From NCBI GenBank assembly GCA_937922435.1, contig CAKZVT010000047.1, positions 8,938 through 72,937 of the forward strand: a DNA stretch of 64,000 nt, written 5' to 3'. The stretch comes from an uncultured Prevotella sp. (GTDB taxonomy: Bacteria > Bacteroidota > Bacteroidia > Bacteroidales > Bacteroidaceae). Positions within the stretch are counted from its first letter, which is position 1; every line of letters starts with the position of its first letter. Position numbers and translations under genes: made by a program. Positions 15,045 to 22,666 of this stretch are shown piece by piece. The notes below the pieces were generated by a model. That model was not told the DNA's origin. It was given only the letters and a program-made list of their open reading frames with translations, and ran no database searches.

Positions 15045-15187
15045 TTGAGCCTATTGACGGGCTCTTGGCTTACGGCTTGCAAAATTATCTTATTTCCCGT
15101 TATTTCACGAATAAAATAGCATATTTTTTGCTTTCGCGCGTCATTTTTCCGTTTTTTCACACTCTGTTGGCGGCCTTCCGCCGTCGG

Positions 15188-16051
15188 TCAGGCGTGGTTG
15201 CGGCGGTAGTCTGACGGCGAAAGGCCGGTGTGCTTCTGCACGTAGCGGCTGAAATAGGACAGCGACGAGAAGTTCATCCGCGCCGCTATGTCGGCCAGGG
15301 TGACGCTCTTGTCGAGCAGCAGGCGCGTCACTTCGTTCACCGTGAAGCGGTCGAGCCAGTAGGATGCAGGTCTGCCGCTCGCCTTGCGGCATATTTCCGA
15401 GAGGTAGTGGGGCGTCACGCAGAGGCGCGAGGCGTAGTAGGCGAGGTCGCGGTGGGCGATGTATTCGCCGTCGTAAAGCATCCCGATGAACCGCCGCAGC
15501 AGGCTCTGCGCCCGCTCGGGCACGTCGTCCCAACGCCTGCCGCGCGCGTGGATGTCGTACAGGTCGAGCACGTGGGCCATGAGCAGATGGCCCAGCATCT
15601 CGTCGCGGAACAGGTGGGCCGCGCTCCCGGCCATGCGCCGTCGCAGGGTCTCCATAGCCTCGCGGCATGTGCGGAAGTCGTCTTCCGCAAGGCGCATCAC
15701 GGGGTTTTGCAGCAGCGAGAGGTGCCCTATGATGCCGTAATTGCTGCGCAGGGCCAGCGAGGCGACAAAACTCTCGCTTAGACTCATTACGATTGCCTCC
15801 GCGTCGGGCGACTCGGTGAAGGCCGTGGCGAGTGCGGCATCGGGCAGGATAACGTAGTCTCTCGAGGCGATGTTATACTTCACGTCGTGCAGCATGAAGC
15901 TCATGCCGCCGCCGAGGCACAGTATGTGCAACACGCGTCCCGGCGCATCGGCGAGGCCGAAGCCCGTAACCCTGTCGGCGAAGACTATCCCCGTAGTGGC
16001 GTCTTCTCCTTTTTTGTAAAATGCGTTCTGCTTGTCTGTCATGCTTTTCAT
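15188..16051 (-). CDS. AraC family transcriptional regulator
   Basis: A 287-residue regulator. The N-terminal 160 residues form a cupin-like sensor domain (VLHILCLGGGMSFMLHDV), and residues 185-287 carry the double helix-turn-helix of AraC proteins: DLAYYASRLCVTPHYLSEIC, then SVTLADIAARMNFSSLSYF and the end motif SRYVQKHTGLSPSDYRR. It is divergent from the first aldo/keto reductase gene 341 bases away, so it is a candidate regulator of the two reductases (inference). The inducer is unknown. Confidence 0.92.
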   Translation of the reverse strand: MKSMTDKQNAFYKKGEDATTGIVFADRVTGFGLADAPGRVLHILCLGGGMSFMLHDVKYNIASRDYVILPDAALATAFTESPDAEAIVMSLSESFVASLALRSNYGIIGHLSLLQNPVMRLAEDDFRTCREAMETLRRRMAGSAAHLFRDEMLGHLLMAHVLDLYDIHARGRRWDDVPERAQSLLRRFIGMLYDGEYIAHRDLAYYASRLCVTPHYLSEICRKASGRPASYWLDRFTVNEVTRLLLDKSVTLADIAARMNFSSLSYFSRYVQKHTGLSPSDYRRNHA

Positions 16052-16103
16052 ATTGAATTGTATGCCTGTTTGCCGTGTTTTGTCGGGTGAGATGTAATTT
16101 GTT

Positions 16104-16236
16104 GATGGTCAGTGTGTTACGGTTTGCCTTGCAAAAGGCCGCCAATCATATTGCGAAAGGTCGTCTTTTAGGCCGCGAAAGGTGGTCTTTTGCATGCTCA
16201 AAGACGGCCTTTGGCATGCCGTTTTGCCGTCAACGG
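16104..16236. repeat. 22-bp-period repeat, copy 4 (four units)
   Basis: Units start at 16133, 16155, 16177 and 16199, more diverged than other copies. A TTGATGGTCAGTGTGTTAC version of the flanking box precedes them. This copy lies between divergent genes (araC-like and aldo/keto reductase), so it cannot be explained as a terminator. Confidence 0.78.
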
Positions 16237-16359
16237 CAGTGAGGCTGCTTGCCGTCGGCTGTTCCATTGGCCATAGACTGTGTGCAAAAATAGTGAAAAA
16301 TCCACGAAAAGTGAAAATGTCTCCACGAATTTTATAACATCTTTTGTCGCTCCAAGGCG

Positions 16360-16367
16360 TATCTTTG
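16360..16367 (+). promoter_or_regulatory. -7 box for the first aldo/keto reductase gene
   Basis: TATCTTTG, 25 bases before the ATG at 16393. A TTTG at 16343-16346 is closer than the usual spacing. Confidence 0.6.
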
Positions 16368-16392
16368 CAATCGAAACAAATAACCAAGCAAT

Positions 16393-17238
16393 ATGAAAGA
16401 AGTAAGACTTAACAACGGAGTTATGATGCCGGCTGTGGGCTTCGGGGTGTATCAAATACCCGTGGAGGAGACAGAGCGTTGCGTAAGCGACGCATTGGAG
16501 GTGGGCTACCGCATGCTCGACACGGCCTCGTCGTATTTCAACGAGCGGCAGGTGGGCGACGCCCTGCGCAAGAGCGGCCTGCGCCGCGAGCAGGTGTTTG
16601 TCACCACAAAGCTGTGGGTGCAGGACTATGAGTATGACGACGCGCTGCGCGCCTTCGACCTGTCGATGAAAAACCTCGGCCTTGATTACCTCGACCTGTA
16701 CCTGCTGCACAAGCCTTACGGCAACTATTACGCCGCATGGCGTGCCGTGGAGAGGCTGTACAAGGAGGGGCGCATCAGGGCAATCGGCGTGACGAGCTTC
16801 TCAAACGAGCGCCTGCAAGACCTCTTCCTGCACAACGAGGTGAAGCCGATGGTCAACCAAATAGAGACCAACCCACTCTTCCAACAGCGCGAGGCCAACG
16901 CCTTCATGCGGCATGAGGGCATACAGCACGAGGCATGGGCACCCTTCGCCGAGGGCAGGCGCGACATCTTCAACAACCCTACCGTCAAGGCAATAGCCGA
17001 CCGCCACGGCAAGACCGCGGCGCAGGTAATGCTCCGCTGGCTCAACCAGCGCGGCGTGGTGGTTATCCCCAAGAGCGTAAGCAAGGCGCACATGGCCGAG
17101 AACCTTGACATATTCGACTTCACGCTCGACGACGAGGATATGCGCCGCATGGCCGTTCTCGACACGGGAAAGAGTCCCATTTACGATGACCAAGACCTCC
17201 AGACGGTGCGCGGAATAGGAACTTATAAGATACATTAA
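16393..17238 (+). CDS. Aldo/keto reductase (copy 1)
   Basis: A 281-residue NADPH-dependent aldo/keto reductase, a cytoplasmic TIM barrel of the AKR5/2,5-diketo-gluconate reductase type. The catalytic tetrad is visible: Asp43 and Tyr48 in MLDTASSYFN, Lys73 in VTTKLWVQ, His106 in YLLHKPYG. The cofactor-binding end has GVVVIPKSVSKAHMAENLDI. It has a same-length paralogue 221 bases downstream with the tetrad at the same positions. The physiological carbonyl substrate is unknown. A TATCTTTG promoter lies just upstream, and a divergent AraC regulator beyond it. Confidence 0.92.
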   Translation: MKEVRLNNGVMMPAVGFGVYQIPVEETERCVSDALEVGYRMLDTASSYFNERQVGDALRKSGLRREQVFVTTKLWVQDYEYDDALRAFDLSMKNLGLDYLDLYLLHKPYGNYYAAWRAVERLYKEGRIRAIGVTSFSNERLQDLFLHNEVKPMVNQIETNPLFQQREANAFMRHEGIQHEAWAPFAEGRRDIFNNPTVKAIADRHGKTAAQVMLRWLNQRGVVVIPKSVSKAHMAENLDIFDFTLDDEDMRRMAVLDTGKSPIYDDQDLQTVRGIGTYKIH

Positions 17239-17243
17239 TTAAG

Positions 17244-17424
17244 TGACACCCACCCCAACCCTCCCGAAAGGAGGGAGCTTTGAAGTGACACCTACTCCAA
17301 ACCCCTCCCCAAGGGAGGGGTTTTGATATGCCTCAGGGGTATTGTCTGTATATCAGGCTCATTGGACTTATACGCTATCAGGGGTAATTAAGCCCCCTCC
17401 CTTCGGGAGGGTTGGGGTGGGTGT
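17244..17424. repeat. Paired GC-rich arm element E3 (double left arm)
   Basis: Two left arms in tandem (17246-17283 and 17286-17330, each a CCACCCCAACCCTCCC-like run with its AGGGAGGG mate), a spacer with TATCAGGCTCATTGGACTTA, and one right arm (17390-17424). It fills most of the gap between the paralogous reductases. Confidence 0.85.
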
Positions 17425-17459
17425 AAGGTCTATTGGATTGGTTTTTTTATTCAATAAAT

Positions 17460-18305
17460 ATGGAATATACAACATTAAGCAACGGTGTCAAGATGCCGTT
17501 ACTGGGCTACGGAGTGTATCTCGTAAGCCCGGAAGAGTGTGAACGTTGCGTGCTCGACGATATAAGTACGGGTTACCGCCTCATAGATACGGCGCAGGCT
17601 TATTACAACGAGGAAGGTGTCGGCGCGGCGATAGCAAAGTGCGGCGTGCCGCGCGACGAGCTTTTTATTGTTACGAAAGTTTGGCTTACCAACGCCGGAG
17701 AGGAGAAAGCTGCGCTAAGCATCGACGAGTCGCTGCGCAAGTTGCGTACAGACTACATCGACCTGCTGCTCATCCATCAGCCTTACGGCGACGTGTACGG
17801 CTCGTGGCGGGCAATGGAGAAGGCTTACAAGGATGGCAAAGTGAGGGCCATAGGCGTATCAAACTTCCAGAAAGGACGCTTCTACGACTTTGCATATCAC
17901 GCCGACGTGAAGCCAATGGTCAACCAGTTGCAGTGCAACGCCGTGATGCAGCAGGACAGCATACAGCCCGTATTGGCAGAATTTGGCACGAAGATGATGG
18001 CCTGGGGACCGCTCGGCGGCCAAGGCTCTGACGCCATATTCGGCAACGAAACGCTGAAACAAATCGGCGGAAAGTATGGCAAGACGGCCTCGCAGGTGGC
18101 CTTGCGCTGGCTGACGCAGCGTGGCATAGTTGCCATTCCGAAGAGTACGCACCGTGAAAGGATGGCCGCTAACCTTGACATCTTCGACTTCCGCCTTACC
18201 GACGGCGACATGTCGACCATTGCCAAGCTGAACATGCACGATGAAGGAGCGGTGAACTTCAACGACCCGGCGTTCATCAAGATGCTAATTGATACGTACA
18301 AGTAA
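17460..18305 (+). CDS. Aldo/keto reductase (copy 2)
   Basis: A 281-residue paralogue of the preceding reductase with Asp43, Tyr48 (LIDTAQAYYN), Lys73 (IVTKVWLT) and His106 (LLIHQPYG), and GIVAIPKSTHRERMAANLDI for the cofactor. I use ATG 17460 (MEYTTLSNGVKMP) because it aligns exactly with copy 1; a longer frame reads back into the repeat element. A tandem duplication that then diverged is the simplest history. Confidence 0.92.
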   Translation: MEYTTLSNGVKMPLLGYGVYLVSPEECERCVLDDISTGYRLIDTAQAYYNEEGVGAAIAKCGVPRDELFIVTKVWLTNAGEEKAALSIDESLRKLRTDYIDLLLIHQPYGDVYGSWRAMEKAYKDGKVRAIGVSNFQKGRFYDFAYHADVKPMVNQLQCNAVMQQDSIQPVLAEFGTKMMAWGPLGGQGSDAIFGNETLKQIGGKYGKTASQVALRWLTQRGIVAIPKSTHRERMAANLDIFDFRLTDGDMSTIAKLNMHDEGAVNFNDPAFIKMLIDTYK

Positions 18306-18430
18306 AATCAAAAGGTAAAAGGGTAAAAAGGTAAAACACAAAAATAAAGGTAAAAGGGTAAAAAAGTAAAAAGGTAAAACCTGTCATGCGCAGTCGTTTT
18401 ACCTTTTTACTTTTTTACCCTTTTACCTTT
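18306..18430. repeat. Hairpin of degenerate GGTAAAAGGGTAAAA units
   Basis: Arms 18346-18380 and 18396-18430 are perfectly complementary over 35 bases with a 15-base loop. A partial direct copy of the left arm lies at 18311-18337. The element starts at the reductase stop codon, and the right arm overlaps the purT stop by two bases, so the whole convergent gap is hairpin. It is probably a bidirectional terminator in effect, though far longer than usual. Confidence 0.87.
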
Positions 18431-19586
18431 ACAATACGGTTGCTGCCAGCCTCTTGGCCTTGTCCCTCAAGGCTGTTGTGTCTGCGTCGGTGTCGCCGTA
18501 ACAGAGCACAACGCCCATGCGGCGGCCTACGTGTTGCTGTTGTTTTCCGAATATGCGCAGGCGAGTGTAGTCCTCTTTCAGCACGTCGAGCATGTTGTAT
18601 TGCGGCTCATGGTCGGCCTCTTCCTTAGCCAGTACGACCGCGCTCACCCCGGCGTGTTCAAGGTGTATGGCCGGGATTGGCAACCCCATGACGGCGCGGA
18701 AGTGCAGTTCAAACTCGTTAAGGTTGAGCGTATGGCCGAGCGTTACCATGCCCGTGTCGTGGGGACGGGGTGAAAGTTCGGAGAAGATGACACCCTTGTC
18801 CTTGCTCAAAAAGAACTCAACGCCCCATATTCCGGCACCTGTCAGCGCCCCAGTCACGGCCTCCGCCATGCGCTCGGCTTCCTTCAGGTCGGCCTCGGGG
18901 ATGGCATACGGCTGCCAACTCTCGCGGTAGTCGCCGCCTTTCTGCACGTGTCCGATGGGCGGACAGAACAGGGTGGGGCCGTTCTTCTGCGTCACCGTGA
19001 GCAGGGTAAACTCGCTGTCGAAGTGGATAAACTCCTCTATTATGATTTCCTTTACGTCGCCCCGGCTGCCTTCCATCGCCGCGTTGAAGGCCGTTTCGAG
19101 TTCGTCTGCGCTCTTGACCACGCTCTGGCCGTGGCCGGATGACGACATGAGGGGCTTTATTACGCATGGGAAACCTATTTCCTTGGAGTGCTCTTTCAGT
19201 TCGTCAAGCGTCTTGGCGTAGAAGTATTTGGCCGTTTTCAGGCCGAGTTCCTTGGCTGCCAGGTCGCGTATTGCCTTGCGGTTCATTGTGAAGTTGACCG
19301 CCCTCGCGCTGGGCACAACCTGTATTCCCTGCTCCTCGAAGCCGAAGAGGCGTTCCGTGCGGATGGCTTCTATCTCCGGGACGATGATGTCCGGCCGGTG
19401 TTTCTCAACCACTTTGTCGAGCGCGTCGCCGTCAAGCATGTTGAAAACTTCGCACTCGTCGGCCACCTGCATTGCCGGAGCGTTGGCGTAACGGTCGCAG
19501 GCTACAACGTACTGGCCGGCCCTCTTGGCGGCGATTACAAACTCTTTGCCCAGTTCTCCCGAGCCTAACAATAGTATTTTCTTCAT
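18429..19586 (-). CDS. purT: Formate-dependent phosphoribosylglycinamide formyltransferase
   Basis: A 385-residue ATP-grasp enzyme of purine synthesis that uses formate and ATP to formylate GAR, replacing folate-dependent PurN. The N-terminal domain is KKILLLGSGELGKEFVIAAK. The ATP-grasp region has FPCVIKPLMSSSGHGQSVV, a phosphate loop, and FFLSKDKGVIFSELSPRPHD with metal-binding acidic residues. GHTLNLNEFELHFRAVMGLP is a family signature. Length is typical (about 390). It lies 3 bases downstream of a 99-codon gene on the same strand, so they are co-transcribed. Confidence 0.95.
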   Translation of the reverse strand: MKKILLLGSGELGKEFVIAAKRAGQYVVACDRYANAPAMQVADECEVFNMLDGDALDKVVEKHRPDIIVPEIEAIRTERLFGFEEQGIQVVPSARAVNFTMNRKAIRDLAAKELGLKTAKYFYAKTLDELKEHSKEIGFPCVIKPLMSSSGHGQSVVKSADELETAFNAAMEGSRGDVKEIIIEEFIHFDSEFTLLTVTQKNGPTLFCPPIGHVQKGGDYRESWQPYAIPEADLKEAERMAEAVTGALTGAGIWGVEFFLSKDKGVIFSELSPRPHDTGMVTLGHTLNLNEFELHFRAVMGLPIPAIHLEHAGVSAVVLAKEEADHEPQYNMLDVLKEDYTRLRIFGKQQQHVGRRMGVVLCYGDTDADTTALRDKAKRLAATVL

Positions 19587-19589
19587 TTC

Positions 19590-19889
19590 TTATTTGTCGA
19601 TTAATTGTTTCACCATCTGCCATTCGGGCGAAACCGCCATCTTGCGGAGGTTGGCTTCGATTATTTTCAGCATTGTCTCGTTGCTTACGTGGCGTTCCCT
19701 TGCGATGTCTTCAAGTGGCTTCACGTCGTTGCCGAACAGCCCGTAATACTGTTGCAGCATGTCTTCGTCGTCGGCGTAGACAAGGTGCATGATGTGCTTT
19801 ATGTAGTGTTCCACCTTCTCGCTTACGCACTGCGGCTCCTTGCCGAGGCGTATGAGGAAGTCTTGGAGTTCTTCGGATAGTGCGTCCAT
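19590..19889 (-). CDS. Conserved small protein of unknown function upstream of purT
   Basis: A 99-residue, probably all-helical acidic protein (MDALSEELQDFLIRLG at the start; HYIKHIMHLVYADDEDMLQ; DIARERHVSNETMLKIIEAN). The middle segment VSNETMLKIIEANLRKMA could be a helix-turn-helix, but the match is weak. No signal peptide or membrane helix. It ends 3 bases before purT, which suggests co-expression. Nothing more can be said. Confidence 0.6.
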   Translation of the reverse strand: MDALSEELQDFLIRLGKEPQCVSEKVEHYIKHIMHLVYADDEDMLQQYYGLFGNDVKPLEDIARERHVSNETMLKIIEANLRKMAVSPEWQMVKQLIDK

Positions 19890-19902
19890 GGTTGTTTGCG
19901 GT

Positions 19903-19981
19903 TATACGGTTTTACGGTTATGAGGTTTTAAGGTGGTTCTAAATATGAAACCGTATAACCCTAAAACCTCATAACCTTATG
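19903..19981. repeat. Inverted repeat of CGGTTATACGGTTTTACGG units
   Basis: The perfect core GGTTATGAGGTTTTA at 19916-19930 pairs with 19962-19976, extended imperfectly on both sides by GGTTATACGG words. It fills the gap between the 99-codon gene and rfbB. The same word family recurs at 21155-21281 and 21820-21904. Confidence 0.8.
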
Positions 19982-19991
19982 ACCGAATACG

Positions 19992-21140
19992 TCATCTGTT
20001 GCCGTACATCTGCTCGTAATACTTCTGGTAATCGCCGCTGGTTACCTCGTTCACCCAGTCTTGGTGCTCCAAGTTCCAACGTATTGTCTTGACGATGCCG
20101 TCGGCGAACATGGTCTCAGGATACCAGCCAAGCTCGTTCTTGATTTTCGTCGGGTCGATAGCGTAACGCTGGTCGTGGCCGAGGCGGTCGGTAACGAACG
20201 TGATGAGGCTGTCGTTAATCCAGCTTATGTCGATGTCTCCGTTGGCGTCTTTCACCTGTTTTTTCAGTATGTTGCGCAGGCTCTTGTCATCGGCCATCAT
20301 GTCGTGGATGGTCTTTATGGTGAGCTTTACAATGTCGATGTTCTTCATCTCGTTGTGTCCGCCTACGTTGTACACCTCTCCGTCGCGTCCTTCACGCACC
20401 ACAAGGTCTATTGCCTTGCAGTGGTCTTCTACATAAAGCCAGTCCCTTATGTTGTCGCCTTTGCCGTAAACGGGCAGTTGCTTGCCTTCGAGTATGTTGT
20501 TGATAATCAACGGAATAAGTTTCTCCGGGAAGTGATACGGGCCGTAATTGTTGGAACAACGCGTGATGGTAACAGGCATGTGGTAGGTGTCGTGGTAAGC
20601 CTTTACTATCATGTCGGCGCTTGTTTTCGAAGCACTGTACGGGCTGTGGGGGCACAACGGGGTGTCTTCGGTGAAGTAACCTTCCGCTCCAAGCGAGCCG
20701 TACACTTCGTCGGTGCTCACTTGATGGAAGCGTTTGCCCTCTTTCCAGACGGGATAACCCGTCGCATCCTTGCCCATAACCCACGCCCGGCGGGCTGCAT
20801 CGAGCAGGTTTTGTGTGCCAAGTATGTTGGTCTCGAGGAACAGTTGGGGGGTCTCTATGCTGCGGTCAACGTGGCTTTCGGCTGCGAAGTTCACCACATA
20901 GTCTATGTCGTTTTCGGCGAAAAGGCGGTCGGCCAGTTCGCGGTCGCGTATGTCTCCGTGTACGAATACGCACCTCTTGCCGTCGATGTCGTCCTTTATT
21001 GTGCCGTAGTTGCCTGCATATGTCAGCAGGTCGAGCACTATTACCTTGATGTCTTCATCCTTATACTTCTTGTAAAGAAGGTATTTGATGAAGTTGGAGC
21101 CGATAAATCCGGCGGCGCCTGTCACTAAATAAGTCTTCAT
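19992..21140 (-). CDS. rfbB: dTDP-glucose 4,6-dehydratase
   Basis: A 382-residue short-chain dehydrogenase of the extended NDP-sugar type. It converts dTDP-glucose to dTDP-4-keto-6-deoxyglucose. The NAD-binding TGAAGFIGSNFIKYLL is at the N-terminus, FAAESHVDRSI is the family signature, the catalytic STDEVYGSLG carries Thr-Asp-Glu, and the Tyr-x3-Lys pair is in YSASKTSAD. Slightly longer than E. coli RfbB (361), as often in Bacteroidota. It would feed rhamnose synthesis and the FdtA/FdtB-like cassette at 3.2-5.8 kb. Confidence 0.95.
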   Translation of the reverse strand: MKTYLVTGAAGFIGSNFIKYLLYKKYKDEDIKVIVLDLLTYAGNYGTIKDDIDGKRCVFVHGDIRDRELADRLFAENDIDYVVNFAAESHVDRSIETPQLFLETNILGTQNLLDAARRAWVMGKDATGYPVWKEGKRFHQVSTDEVYGSLGAEGYFTEDTPLCPHSPYSASKTSADMIVKAYHDTYHMPVTITRCSNNYGPYHFPEKLIPLIINNILEGKQLPVYGKGDNIRDWLYVEDHCKAIDLVVREGRDGEVYNVGGHNEMKNIDIVKLTIKTIHDMMADDKSLRNILKKQVKDANGDIDISWINDSLITFVTDRLGHDQRYAIDPTKIKNELGWYPETMFADGIVKTIRWNLEHQDWVNEVTSGDYQKYYEQMYGNR

Positions 21141-21154
21141 TTTGTTGGCTGTTT

Positions 21155-21281
21155 TGTTGGGTTTTACGGTTTTCGGGTTTTATGGTTATGCGGTTTGGGG
21201 CTTTACGGTTGTGTTGTTTATGGTGCGATATGTGGCATAACCTCACAACCTTACAACCTCATAACCGTATTACCGTATATA
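21155..21281. repeat. Imperfect inverted repeat of TTACGGTTTTCGGG-type units
   Basis: The left half is GGGTTTTACGGTTTTCGGG and GGTTATGCGG; the right half is ATAACCTCACAACCTTACAAC and CATAACCGTATTACCG. It lies between rfbB and the phosphoesterase gene on the same strand. Confidence 0.7.
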
Positions 21282-21297
21282 TATAACTCTGTTTTTG

Positions 21298-21816
21298 TCA
21301 AAAAATTGTGTCGCCGCAGCGTCTCGGGTCGTTGAGCGTAACTACTTCAAGGTCTTTGAAGTCGTTGCCGTCCACGGTCAGGCGGACGATGGTCCGTTCC
21401 CTGTGCCATCCTTGCAGGCCGGCCGCTCCGGGGTTTATGTGGAGCAGGTTGAGCGTCTTGTCGTACTTCACTTTCAGTATGTGCGAGTGTCCGGAGATGA
21501 AAAGCCGTGGCGGACTGGCGTAGATTGAGGCGCGTATGCTGGCGTCGTAGTTGCCGGGATAGCCTCCGATGTGCTTCATCAGCACGTCGGCATCTTCGCA
21601 TTTCCACCTTAGTTTTTCGGGGAACATGCGCCGCAGGTCGCCTCCGTCGCAGTTTCCGCAGACTGCACGCAGCATGCGGAACTCCGCCAGACGCTCCGCA
21701 ACTTCCATCGAGCCGATGTCTCCTGCGTGCCAAATTTCGTCGCACGGCTCGAAGTAATGCAGGTATTTGTCGTCCCAGTAGGAGTGAGTGTCGCTGATGA
21801 TGCCGATTTTTTTCAT
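21298..21816 (-). CDS. YfcE/MJ0936-type metallophosphoesterase
   Basis: A 172-residue calcineurin-like phosphodiesterase. The metal-binding set is visible: GIISDTHSYWDD (Asp and His), IWHAGDIGSMEV (Asp), VCGNCDGGDLRR (Asn), LMKHIGGYPG and FISGHSHILKVK (two His), LLHINPGAAG. Cytoplasmic; natural substrate unknown (the family hydrolyses model phosphodiesters). Length matches the family. It is in a run of minus-strand genes separated by CGGTTATACGG-type inverted repeats. Confidence 0.9.
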   Translation of the reverse strand: MKKIGIISDTHSYWDDKYLHYFEPCDEIWHAGDIGSMEVAERLAEFRMLRAVCGNCDGGDLRRMFPEKLRWKCEDADVLMKHIGGYPGNYDASIRASIYASPPRLFISGHSHILKVKYDKTLNLLHINPGAAGLQGWHRERTIVRLTVDGNDFKDLEVVTLNDPRRCGDTIF

Positions 21817-21819
21817 GTC

Positions 21820-21904
21820 AGTATGCGGTTTTACGGTTGTAGGGCCATACGGTTATACGGTATTGCGACCGTATAACCGCATGACCTTAAAACCTTATAA
21901 CCCT
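21820..21904. repeat. Inverted repeat of ACGGTTATACGGTATTG units
   Basis: TATGCGGTTTTACGGTTG and ACGGTTATACGGT pair with ACCGTATAACCGCATGACC and AAAACCTTATAACCCTAC. It begins 3 bases from the phosphoesterase start and runs into the last codons of the kinase-like gene (stop at 21895-21897), whose end VGL is encoded by the repeat. Confidence 0.75.
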
Positions 21905-22524
21905 ACATTAAGTTTCTTCTTTATGAACTCTTTTATGAACTCTTCCGTGCCTTCCATGCCCAGTATGCTGGAGTTTATGCAAAGGTCGTAAGACCTGCTG
22001 TGCCCCCATTCCTTGCCGGTGTAGTAGTTGTAGTAAGACGAACGGGTAGATTCCTTGCTCTCGATGATTTTCTTCGCCTCGTCCTCCGTGCAGTTGTGAC
22101 GTTTGCATACGCGGCTGATGCGCTCGTCAAGGTCGGCCGTAATGAATACGCTTACGGTGTTCTTGAAGTCGCGCAGCACGTAGTCGGCGCAGCGTCCCAC
22201 GAACACGCACGAGTGTTCCGACGCCGCCTTGCGTATGGCGTCGCTTTGGAACTGGAACAGGCTTTCCTGCGACAGCTTGTTGCTATAGAAGTTGTTGTCT
22301 GACACGAACGGTGCGTGCATGTGGAACAACGAGCGGAAAAAGCCTTTCTTCTCGTCGTTCTGTTCAAAGAACTTCTCGCTGAAGCCGCTTTCCTTGGCGG
22401 CGAGGTTAAGCAGTTCGCGGTCGTAGAAGTTGCACCCGAAGTCCTTGGCCAGCATCTTGGCGATGATTAGTCCGCCGCTGCCCAGCTGCCTTCCTACGTT
22501 GATTATTATCTTTTTGTCGTCCAT
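21895..22524 (-). CDS. Cytidylate kinase-like family protein
   Basis: A 209-residue P-loop protein of the cytidylate-kinase-like (AAA_26) family. The glycine-rich loop is degenerate (NVGRQLGSGGLIIAKMLAKD instead of GxxGxGK[ST]), followed by FYDRELLNLAAKESG, a CVFVGRCADYVL segment with the strand before the lid, and VFITADLDERISRVCKRHN. Members are widespread in gut Bacteroidota and Clostridia, often next to MATE exporters as here; their substrate is unknown to me. The C-terminal three residues lie in the adjoining tandem repeat. Confidence 0.82.
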   Translation of the reverse strand: MDDKKIIINVGRQLGSGGLIIAKMLAKDFGCNFYDRELLNLAAKESGFSEKFFEQNDEKKGFFRSLFHMHAPFVSDNNFYSNKLSQESLFQFQSDAIRKAASEHSCVFVGRCADYVLRDFKNTVSVFITADLDERISRVCKRHNCTEDEAKKIIESKESTRSSYYNYYTGKEWGHSRSYDLCINSSILGMEGTEEFIKEFIKKKLNVGL

Positions 22525-22539
22525 AACGATATTTATTTG

Positions 22540-22666
22540 AGACCTACCCCAAACCCCTCCCGAAGGGAAGGGCTTTTGAATGCACTTGCAGGGGAAGCCT
22601 TGTTATTTGCTATATGTTGCTTTGGCTGTCCAAGCTCCCTCCCTTGGGGATGGTTGGGGTGGGTAT
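22540..22666. repeat. Paired GC-rich arm element E4
   Basis: Left arm 22540-22580 (GACCTACCCCAAACCCCTCC then GAAGGGAAGGG), spacer about 50 bases, right arm 22631-22666 (AGCTCCCTCCCTTGGGG then GGGGTGGGTAT). The right arm is inside the 3' coding end of the MATE gene. Confidence 0.82.

Noticed and set aside
20061..21128. 355-codon plus-strand open frame opposite rfbB
   Set aside because: Antisense shadow of rfbB with no recognisable domain and no promoter or start context.
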